Below are positions 26,277 through 32,127 of a DNA stretch of 32,127 nucleotides, in pieces (within the stretch, counting starts at the first letter, position 1; each line of letters begins with the position of its first letter). The stretch is from assembly GCA_012521895.1 (NCBI GenBank), contig JAAYLK010000051.1, forward strand, positions 1-32,127. The letters are read 5' to 3'. Under the pieces are notes generated by a model, which made no database searches, was not told the origin of the DNA, and saw only the letters and a list, made by a program, of their open reading frames with translations. Source of the stretch: Clostridiales bacterium (GTDB lineage Bacteria; Bacillota; Clostridia; Christensenellales; Aristaeellaceae). A program made the translations under genes and the position numbers.

Positions 26277-27335
26277 TCAGCGCAATACGCGCGCGTTGCC
26301 GGCCCAGACGGCCATCACCTGTTTTTCGTCCACGGGGCTGGCGTAGTCCTCCAGCATGGTGGTGGCCAGGGCGCCGGTGGACCAGGCAAACTGCAGGCAT
26401 TTTTCACCGTCAAAGCCGCGCAGCAGGCTGTACAGCAGCCCGCCCACAAAGCCGTCGCCGCCGCCGATGCGGTCCAGCACCTGGATTTCGCGCTGGGGGG
26501 CCAGGTGCCACTGGCCGTCCTTGTACAAAATGGCGCCCCAGAGGTGGCGGTTGGCGTCCAGCACCTGGCGCAGGGTGGTGGCAAACACCTTCACGTTGGG
26601 GAAGGCTGCCTGCGCGGCGGCAATCATCTGCTTGAACTCTTCAATGTTGTCGCCGATTTCCTTGCCGCCGGCCTCCGGGCCGTGCACGCCCAAGGCCAGC
26701 TGGTAGTCCTCCTCGTTGCCGATGAGGATGTCAGACAGGCTGGCGATGCGCGTAAAGGCCGCGTGCAGCTCTTCCTCCCGCCCTGCCCAGAAGGAGGCGC
26801 GGTGGTTTAGGTCAAAGCTCACCAGGGTGCCGTTTTCCTTGGCCACCTCGGCCAGCTTCACGCACAGCTTGGCGGTTTCAGGCGACAGGGCGGCGAACAG
26901 GCCGGACATGTGCATCATGCGCACGCCGTCACGCTTGAACAGGCGGTCTACGTCAAAATCCTCCACCTTGAGCGTCCTGCCCACCTCGCCCGCGCGGTCG
27001 TTGTGCACCCGCGGCCCGCGCACGCCAAAGCCGGCGTCCGCCAGGTTGAACTGGTGGCGGTAGCCCCAGGGGCCGCCCTGGTCGATTTCCGGGCCTTCAA
27101 AGGTGATGTTGCGCCGGCGCAATTCGCCCTTGATGAAGGCGGCGATGGGGCTGTCCTTCACAAAGCCGGTCAGCACGTGGGCGGAGAGGCCCAGGGAGGC
27201 CGAGGTGTTGAGCACATTGCTCTCAGCGCTGGTGGCGTGCATGGTGAAGGTGTTGGTGATGCCAACGGGCTGGCGGTCCTGCGGGGTCAGCCGCACGCCC
27301 ATGCTGGTGGGGGTGATCAGATCATACTTTTTCAT
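26277..27335 (-). CDS. kdgK: PfkB-family sugar kinase, probable 2-keto-3-deoxygluconate kinase
   Basis: This kinase would phosphorylate 2-keto-3-deoxygluconate to KDPG. The 352 residues are somewhat long. Visible elements are the N-terminal strand with SNVLNTSASLGLSAHVLTGF, the SFDLNHRASFW segment near 175, NEEDYQLALG near 200, and the PfkB signature DRIGGGDGFVGGLLYSLL near 290, where the family GAGD reads GGGD with the catalytic Asp retained. FATTLRQ precedes it. The ATG at 27335 follows AAGGAGAG. It lies 14 bases after the SDR gene in the transcript. Placement with a fructuronate-reductase-like SDR supports KDG as substrate; a different keto-sugar acid is possible. No aldolase is in the window. 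Confidence 0.82.
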   Translation of the reverse strand: MKKYDLITPTSMGVRLTPQDRQPVGITNTFTMHATSAESNVLNTSASLGLSAHVLTGFVKDSPIAAFIKGELRRRNITFEGPEIDQGGPWGYRHQFNLADAGFGVRGPRVHNDRAGEVGRTLKVEDFDVDRLFKRDGVRMMHMSGLFAALSPETAKLCVKLAEVAKENGTLVSFDLNHRASFWAGREEELHAAFTRIASLSDILIGNEEDYQLALGVHGPEAGGKEIGDNIEEFKQMIAAAQAAFPNVKVFATTLRQVLDANRHLWGAILYKDGQWHLAPQREIQVLDRIGGGDGFVGGLLYSLLRGFDGEKCLQFAWSTGALATTMLEDYASPVDEKQVMAVWAGNARVLR

Positions 27336-27349
27336 GGTGCTCTCCTTCC

Positions 27350-28180
27350 TTATACGCCCGAATACGCGCTAAAGCCGCCATCCACGGGGATGACTACGCC
27401 GGTGACAAAGCTGGAAGCTTGCGGGCTGATGAGGTAAAACAGCGTGCCCAGCAGCTCATCGGCCTCACCAAAGCGGCCCATGGGGGTGGCGCGCAGGATT
27501 TTGCCGGTGCGTGGGGTGGGCTTGCCTTCCTTGTCAAAGAGCAGGTCGCGGTTCTGGTGGGACACGAAAAAGCCCGGGGCGATGGCGTTCACGCGCAGGC
27601 CGGTGCCGGCAAAATAGGTGGCCAGCCACATGGTCAGGTTCTGTACCGCGGCCTTGGCGCCGGAATAGGCGGGAATCTTGGTGAGGGGCCGGTAGGCGTT
27701 CATGGAGGAGATGTTGATGATGCTGGCGCCTTCCTGGCCAATCAAATCCTTGGCAAACACCTGGCTGGCCAGCAGCGCGCCGTGGAAGTTTAAGTCAAAC
27801 ACCATCTTCAGGGCATCCAGGTCCAGCTGGAAAAAGTCCTTCATCTGGGCGTCTGGATTGTAAAACTCATCTTCGGTGGTGGCCTTGGGGTTGTTGCCGC
27901 CGGCGCCGTTGATCAAGATGGTGGGCTTGCCGTACTTGCTGATGACCTCATCCCGCGCCTGCTTCAGGCTCTCAATGTTGGTGACGTCGGCCTGGAAGAA
28001 GGCGGCCTCGCCCTCAATCTCGTTGAGTAATTCCTGGGCGGATTCCTTCTTGCGCGCCAGGATGGCCACCTTGGCGCCGCAGGCTGCCAGCGCTTTTGCA
28101 AAGCTAGCGCCCAGCACGCCGCTGCCGCCTGTGATGACGACGGTCTTGCCGCTTAAGTCCAATTGAAAAGGAAGTTTCAT
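27350..28180 (-). CDS. SDR oxidoreductase, probable fructuronate reductase (UxuB/YjmF type)
   Basis: This short-chain dehydrogenase likely interconverts D-fructuronate and D-mannonate with NAD(P)H. The 276 residues carry the TGGSGVLG cofactor motif (17-24), NGAGGNNPKAT near 91, the catalytic Ser159, Tyr172 and Lys176 (INISS and YSGAK), and the C-terminal IPVDGGFSAYSGV typical of this subfamily. The PGFF(V)SHQNRDLLFDKEGKPTPR region with its basic residues is also usual for the mannonate-oxidoreductase-like SDRs. The ATG at 28180 follows a strong TAGGAGGAG. It is the first gene of the SDR-kdgK-gnd-rlmI transcript, whose promoter overlaps the end of the MFS gene. Specificity is inferred from similarity and neighbours. 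Confidence 0.8.
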   Translation of the reverse strand: MKLPFQLDLSGKTVVITGGSGVLGASFAKALAACGAKVAILARKKESAQELLNEIEGEAAFFQADVTNIESLKQARDEVISKYGKPTILINGAGGNNPKATTEDEFYNPDAQMKDFFQLDLDALKMVFDLNFHGALLASQVFAKDLIGQEGASIINISSMNAYRPLTKIPAYSGAKAAVQNLTMWLATYFAGTGLRVNAIAPGFFVSHQNRDLLFDKEGKPTPRTGKILRATPMGRFGEADELLGTLFYLISPQASSFVTGVVIPVDGGFSAYSGV

Positions 28181-28210
28181 ATTCTCCTCCTACAATATAT
28201 TCCTCTTTGT

Positions 28211-28239
28211 ATCATACACGAAAAAACCTCACTGCTCAA
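28211..28239 (-). promoter_or_regulatory. Probable promoter of the SDR-kdgK-gnd-rlmI operon
   Basis: On the minus strand TTGAGC (28234-28239) and TATGAT (28211-28216) are 17 bases apart. The -35 lies in the last codons of the MFS gene. The sequence after the -35 matches that of the MFS promoter at 29432-29460. Confidence 0.55.
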
Positions 28240-29404
28240 TCGTTTTGGGCGGTATGCCCAGCAGCCTGAAGGACAGCAGGGCGGAGGCAAGGCACAGCAG
28301 CGCCATCATCCAAAAGGCCTGGCCCATGCCGCTTTTGTCGATCACAAGCCCCATCAAGATGGGCCCCACTGTCATGCCGATGCCATACACCGCCTGGTAA
28401 AAGCCCATGCCCACCGCGCGCAATGGCTGGGGGATGTCCCGCACGCTCTGCCCCATCAGCACGGCGAAGGTCAGGGTGGAGGCGAAACCGGCCAGGATGT
28501 TGAGCAGGAACAATTGGGTGAGGTTTTGGGCGTAGGGCACCAGGAAGCAGTAGACCGCGGCGATGAGGAAGCCGGCGACCACCAGAATCCGCCCGCCAAA
28601 GCGCGCCAGCAGCCGGGAAGTAACGAGATAATTCATAATCAGGGTGGGAACCAGCAGCACGATGTTCAGCCAGCTGAGCATCGCGCCTTCAGCGCCCAGG
28701 TTCTTGGCCACGTTGATGGTAAAGCCGTAGTAGGTGCTGAAGGCCACCATCTGCACCAGGATGCCGATGAAGGAGCAGGCCAGCAGGTAGGGGTCCCTGG
28801 CCACCTGCAGCATGGTTTTGAGGGTGATGCCCCGCCGTTGGTGCTGGCTGTCCTTCACCGGCAGGCACAGCGCCAGGGCGACCAGCCCGCAGATGAAGCT
28901 GAAGGTGAAGGCGGACTTCGTGCCCAGGAGGGGGATGATGAAGATGATGAGGAAAAAACCGATGAGGCGGCCGGACATGTTGGCGGCATTGAGCTGCGCG
29001 ATGCGGCTGGGCCCCTGGGCGTGGGGGAAATAGCTGGAGTACAGCACCGTGAAGGACACCCAGGAGGCGGAGGCCACCCCGGCCAGGGCACGGGCAAACA
29101 AAAAGCCGTTTGGCGTATAGGACAGCAGGAAGCTGGCCCCGGCCAGGGCCGTCAGCAGGCAGCCGATGATGACAAAAGGCTTTTGCTTGCCAATCCTGTC
29201 CGCCAGCATGCCCAAAGGGATGCGCAGCAGCATCTGGGTAAAGCCGTAGGCGCCTGCCACCAGCCCCATGAAGGCGGCGTTCATGCCCATTGCTTCCAGT
29301 TCCGGGTTGATAAACTGGGTGTAGCTGTACTGCGCGCACCAAAACCAGGCTGTCACAAAAAAGAGCAGCCTGGCGGACACGCCGGGCTTATGAGTCTGTT
29401 CCAT
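28229..29404 (-). CDS. MFS transporter
   Basis: This is a 12-helix major facilitator permease of 391 residues. The loop between helices 2 and 3 carries GMLADRIGKQKP, the family motif, and GLVAGAYGFTQMLLRIPLG precedes it. Cytoplasmic loops are basic, as in KDSQHQRRG. The ATG at 29404 follows AAGGAGG. It lies just upstream of the uronate-type genes and has its own promoter with a related sequence, suggesting uptake of the sugar acid they consume, but the substrate cannot be read from the sequence. No terminator separates it clearly from the SDR gene, so read-through is likely. Confidence 0.85.
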   Translation of the reverse strand: MEQTHKPGVSARLLFFVTAWFWCAQYSYTQFINPELEAMGMNAAFMGLVAGAYGFTQMLLRIPLGMLADRIGKQKPFVIIGCLLTALAGASFLLSYTPNGFLFARALAGVASASWVSFTVLYSSYFPHAQGPSRIAQLNAANMSGRLIGFFLIIFIIPLLGTKSAFTFSFICGLVALALCLPVKDSQHQRRGITLKTMLQVARDPYLLACSFIGILVQMVAFSTYYGFTINVAKNLGAEGAMLSWLNIVLLVPTLIMNYLVTSRLLARFGGRILVVAGFLIAAVYCFLVPYAQNLTQLFLLNILAGFASTLTFAVLMGQSVRDIPQPLRAVGMGFYQAVYGIGMTVGPILMGLVIDKSGMGQAFWMMALLCLASALLSFRLLGIPPKTIEQ

Positions 29405-29431
29405 TGAGCGCCTCCTTGTTTGTCTGAAGGC

Positions 29432-29460
29432 ATTCTATCAGACAGCCCCTCACGGCTCAA
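29432..29460 (-). promoter_or_regulatory. Probable promoter of the MFS gene
   Basis: On the minus strand TTGAGC (29455-29460) and TAGAAT (29432-29437) are 17 bases apart, 28 bases before the ATG. Confidence 0.6.
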
Positions 29461-29525
29461 TGGATGCGGCGCCAAAAACAAGGAAAAAGCCCCGCAATGT
29501 ATACCGTTTCACTCCCTGGCTTTGG

Positions 29526-29554
29526 TTGACGGCACCCGGGCGCTGTGTTAGCAT
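29526..29554 (+). promoter_or_regulatory. Probable promoter of the malic enzyme gene
   Basis: TTGACG (29526-29531) and TAGCAT (29549-29554) are 17 bases apart, about 39 bases before the start codon. Confidence 0.6.
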
Positions 29555-29592
29555 TTTATCAGGAATTTGCATAACAAAGGGGGGCCATGACC

Positions 29593-30768
29593 ATGGATAA
29601 CCAACAAGAAGCGCTGCGGCTGCACAAGGAATGGGGCGGCAAAATCGAGGTTGTTTCCCGCGTGCCCGTCACCAACGGCCAGGAACTGGCCCTGGCATAT
29701 ACGCCCGGCGTGGCCGCGCCCTGCCTGGCCATCCAGAAGGACTATAACCTCTCCTTTGACCTCACCCGGCGCAACAACCTGGTGGCCGTCATCACCGATG
29801 GCACCGCGGTGCTGGGCCTGGGCGACATCGGGCCGGAGGCAGGCATGCCGGTGATGGAGGGCAAGTGCGCTCTGTTTAAGACCTTTGGCGGCGTAGACGC
29901 CTTCCCGCTTTGCGTGCGCAGCAAGGATGTGGACGAAATCGTCCGCACCATCTACTTGATTTCCGGATCCTTTGGCGGCATCAACCTGGAGGACATCGCC
30001 GCCCCCCGCTGCTTTGAGATTGAAAAGCGCCTGCAGGAGCTGTGCGACATCCCCATCTTCCATGACGACCAGCATGGCACCGCCATCGTGGCCGGCGCCG
30101 CCCTCATCAACGCGCTGAAGCTGGTAAATAAAAAGCTGGAGGATGTGTCCATCGTCATCTCCGGCGCGGGCGCCGCGGGCGTGGCCATCGCCAAGCACTT
30201 GCTGGCCATGGGCGCGGGCAAAAACATGTTCCTGGTCAACCGCAAGGGCATCCTGTATGACGGCCGGGAAGACCTGGCGGCGGACCAGCAGGAGTTGTGC
30301 AAAATCATCAACCCGCAGAAGAAACAGGGCAGCCTGAAGGACGCCATGGCGGGCGCCGACGTCTTCCTGGGCGTCTCCGGCCCTGGCCTAGTGGATGGGG
30401 AGATGGTGAAAACCATGGCCAAGGACGCCATCTTGTTCCCCATGGCCAATCCGGTGCCTGAAATATTCCCGGAGGACGCGCTCAATGCCGGCGCCAAAGT
30501 GGTGGGCACCGGCCGCAGCGACTTCCCCAACCAGATCAACAATGTGCTGGCCTTCCCGGGCATCTTCCGCGGCGCCCTGGATGTGCGCGCGTCCCGCATC
30601 AATACGGAGATGAACCTGGCCGCCTCCTATGCCATCGCGGGGCTGCTCAGGGATGAGGAACTGACGCCGGACTACATCATCCCGCACGCCTTTGACATGC
30701 GCGTGGGTGAAGCGGTCGCCAAAGCGGTTTCCCAGGCCGCCAGGGACACCGGGGTCGCCCGCATCTAA
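29593..30768 (+). CDS. NAD(P)-dependent malic enzyme
   Basis: Malic enzyme oxidatively decarboxylates malate to pyruvate, or runs in reverse. The 391-residue form is the short bacterial type without a phosphotransacetylase domain. Visible elements are YTPGVAAPC with the catalytic Tyr36, GDIGPEAGMPVMEGKCALF with the catalytic Lys91, GGINLEDIAAPRCFEIE with the metal-binding Glu/Asp at 133-134, FHDDQHGTAIV with Asp158-Asp159, and the nucleotide-binding GAGAAG at 191-196. The ATG at 29593 is 8 bases after AAAGGGGGG; an ATG at 29587 is too close to it. It is monocistronic. NAD versus NADP preference is not clear. With PPDK it could act at the pyruvate-PEP-malate node. Confidence 0.94.
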   Translation: MDNQQEALRLHKEWGGKIEVVSRVPVTNGQELALAYTPGVAAPCLAIQKDYNLSFDLTRRNNLVAVITDGTAVLGLGDIGPEAGMPVMEGKCALFKTFGGVDAFPLCVRSKDVDEIVRTIYLISGSFGGINLEDIAAPRCFEIEKRLQELCDIPIFHDDQHGTAIVAGAALINALKLVNKKLEDVSIVISGAGAAGVAIAKHLLAMGAGKNMFLVNRKGILYDGREDLAADQQELCKIINPQKKQGSLKDAMAGADVFLGVSGPGLVDGEMVKTMAKDAILFPMANPVPEIFPEDALNAGAKVVGTGRSDFPNQINNVLAFPGIFRGALDVRASRINTEMNLAASYAIAGLLRDEELTPDYIIPHAFDMRVGEAVAKAVSQAARDTGVARI

Positions 30769-30951
30769 TACTGATTCCAATCTTTATTGCATCGTCACGC
30801 CGGATCTTTTGTCTCCCTGCTGTGTCAGTCAACCTCTACGTAGCTTAGGCTACGCCATCGGTTTCCTTCCTTGCAGGAAAACAAAATCCCTCGCCGCTTT
30901 GGATGCATTAAAGCTTTATATCAGTATAAGCAAGTTTACTAAAACAAAAAC
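30769..30951. other. AT-rich non-coding stretch with small hairpins
   Basis: About 180 bases between the malic enzyme stop and the shared terminator have lower GC than the genes. It contains CGTAGC-TTAG-GCTACG (30839-30854) and TTTCC/GGAAA (30862-30866 with 30876-30880). I see no convincing gene or ribosome site. Confidence 0.5.
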
Positions 30952-30988
30952 CGGGAGGGACGCGATTGTCCCTCCCGAATCTTTTTTT
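30952..30988. terminator. Bidirectional intrinsic terminator
   Basis: A perfect 10-bp stem CGGGAGGGAC / GTCCCTCCCG (30952-30977) with a 6-base loop is followed by T7 at 30982-30988 on the plus strand and by a T-rich run on the minus strand. It lies between the convergent malic enzyme and isomerase genes. Confidence 0.9.
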
Positions 30989-31000
30989 AGTGAATGTGCT

Positions 31001-31903
31001 TTAAGCTTGTTCCCAGAACCTGCGGGCATTGGCCAGGCTGACGGCGGAGGAGTACTGCGGGTCTTCCATGCCCTCAAACTCAATGGCAATGTTGCCCTCA
31101 TACCCGGCGTTTTTCAGAGACCTTATGATGTCCTGCACGTCCAGGTCTCCCTGGCCCAAAATGGAGCCGCGCAGGTACTTGCCCCCGCGGGAGCGGAACC
31201 AGCTGCCGCCGCAGTCAAACTGGGTGCTGTCGCCGGGATCTTTTGTCCTGATGTAGAAGTCCTTCAGGTGCACCATCTCACAGCGCCAGGCCAATCGGGT
31301 GGCGGCGGAGGCTGCGTCCTCGTCCACGCACACGATGTTACCCGTGTCCAGCAGCAGGCCGTAGTTGTCCGTCTTCACGGCATTCAGCAGCCGCTCCACC
31401 CGGTCACAGCCATTGACAAAGAAGCCATGGTTTTCAAGCAGGGTCTTCACCCCGCGCTTCTTGCCGTGCTCACTGATAATGCTGGCGGCCTCCACCATCT
31501 GGGGCAGCTGGGCGTCAAAGGCCTCCTGGGTGTTTTGTTCCTTCGGCAGGCGGAAGGCGCTGATGTCGTGCCGCATCCGGGGCAGGCCCAGCTCAGCCGC
31601 GATGTCCACCTCGTGGCAGACGCGCTTGATTTCGTCCTCCTGCTCTTTCCCTGACTTGAGCAAATTGGCCAGCACCGAATAGTTCACCAGTTCAATGCCG
31701 GCGTCCCTGGCGCGCTGGCGGACCTGCTTGATGCGCTGGGTGTCGATCTTCCTGGTGTCCGGGTCGTCAAAGCGGAAGGCAAAGGGGACCAGCTCCATCA
31801 CCTCCGCGCCGTTTTGCGCGGCCCAGTCGATGGCTTCTTCCAGGGTCAGTTTCTTCGCGCGGATGACAGGGTCCAGGGAGTATGAGCTAAGACCGATCTT
31901 CAT
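31001..31903 (-). CDS. Sugar phosphate isomerase/epimerase family protein (AP-endonuclease-2 TIM barrel)
   Basis: The 300 residues have the TIM-barrel pattern of xylose-isomerase-like sugar isomerases and epimerases. Metal- and substrate-site elements appear in order: KIGLSSYSLD at the first strand, AAQNGAEVMELV, KTLLENHG with Glu, LLLDTGN with Asp, MVHLKDF with His and Lys, and NIAIEFEG with Glu near the C-terminus. The start is the ATG at 31903 with GGAGG (31911-31915) and 7-base spacing; a longer frame from 31918 overlaps that site. It has its own promoter and shares the terminator with malic enzyme. The substrate is unknown; an inositol, ketose or uronate derivative would fit the neighbourhood but is not shown. 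Confidence 0.87.
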   Translation of the reverse strand: MKIGLSSYSLDPVIRAKKLTLEEAIDWAAQNGAEVMELVPFAFRFDDPDTRKIDTQRIKQVRQRARDAGIELVNYSVLANLLKSGKEQEDEIKRVCHEVDIAAELGLPRMRHDISAFRLPKEQNTQEAFDAQLPQMVEAASIISEHGKKRGVKTLLENHGFFVNGCDRVERLLNAVKTDNYGLLLDTGNIVCVDEDAASAATRLAWRCEMVHLKDFYIRTKDPGDSTQFDCGGSWFRSRGGKYLRGSILGQGDLDVQDIIRSLKNAGYEGNIAIEFEGMEDPQYSSAVSLANARRFWEQA

Positions 31904-31939
31904 GCCGTTTGCCTCCAAAAAGTATTTTTACGCGCTTCC

Positions 31940-31968
31940 ATCCTAAGCGTTCAGGCGCCAATTATCAA
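31940..31968 (-). promoter_or_regulatory. Probable promoter of the isomerase/epimerase gene
   Basis: On the minus strand TTGATA (31963-31968) and TAGGAT (31940-31945) are 17 bases apart, about 37 bases before the ATG. Confidence 0.6.
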
Positions 31969-32016
31969 GGCGTCAGACCCACAATCTTGTATACCTTCAT
32001 GGCGCGTAGCGTCTGC

Positions 32017-32045
32017 TTGACCGCCCCATTTCCAGGTGTTAGGAT
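32017..32045 (+). promoter_or_regulatory. Probable promoter of the gene at the right edge
   Basis: TTGACC (32017-32022) and TAGGAT (32040-32045) are 17 bases apart, 42 bases before the ATG at 32088. It is divergent from the isomerase promoter. Confidence 0.6.
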
Positions 32046-32087
32046 GCTGGCATGAAAACAGGCTACACAACACCAAGGGAAAGCCGC

Positions 32088-32127
32088 ATGAGGCTGATGA
32101 CAATGACCGCGCTGATGGTCGCCCTGA
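32088..32127 (+). CDS. Start of a probable membrane protein (cut by window edge)
   Basis: Only 13 codons are visible, reading MRLMTMTALMVAL. This hydrophobic, Met- and Ala-rich start is typical of ECF S components and other small membrane proteins, but a signal peptide would look similar. AAGGGAAAG about 7-10 bases upstream and a good promoter support a real gene. No function can be given from what is seen. Confidence 0.5.
   Translation, partial: MRLMTMTALMVAL

Overview
The window comes from a GC-rich, Gram-positive-type anaerobe, most likely a member of Clostridia. The signs are pyruvate phosphate dikinase, two DegV proteins, an HrcA/CIRCE-controlled groESL, an energy-coupling-factor (ECF) S component next to a DUF3842 gene, strong AGGAGG ribosome sites with several TTG starts, and sigma-A-type promoters with 17-base spacers. 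The genus cannot be fixed from this sequence. Almost everything is chromosomal housekeeping or catabolic DNA. I see no transposase, phage gene, CRISPR array, tRNA or rRNA.

Layout, left to right. 1-1019 (-) is the N-terminal third of ppdK. 1337-6764 (+) is an apparent four-gene operon: DegV, a pyridoxal/pyridoxamine kinase, a ZIP metal transporter and a SNF2-type helicase. A second DegV gene (6873-7745) ends at a strong terminator and is followed by recO. After a small membrane-anchored unknown come groEL and groES (-) behind a perfect CIRCE operator, then a secreted HtrA-like protease (-) and, divergent from it, a secreted protein of unknown function (13101-14075). At 14145-15096 (-) an ECF S component and a DUF3842 protein form a two-gene unit behind a short leader with paired segments. 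Divergent from it are a DUF3783 protein and mutY, overlapping by 4 bases, then two small unknowns.

From 17904 the genes are mostly on the minus strand: a mannoside phosphorylase (GH130) with an M19 dipeptidase, an HPr-like protein lacking the phosphorylatable histidine, and adjacent glnS and gltX. Next comes a hexuronate-type catabolic group: an MFS transporter, an SDR resembling fructuronate reductase, a KDG-kinase-like PfkB kinase, 6-phosphogluconate dehydrogenase and an RlmI-like methyltransferase. A malic enzyme (+), a sugar isomerase/epimerase of the TIM-barrel type (-) and the first codons of a probable membrane protein (+) close the window.

Taken together the genes suggest a fermentative organism that uses plant-derived mannosides and uronic acids, with PPDK and malic enzyme acting at the PEP-pyruvate-malate node. 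The less explained parts are the ECF/DUF3842 unit and its leader, the His-less HPr, the DegV-vitamin B6 kinase coupling, and the secreted or small proteins of unknown function.
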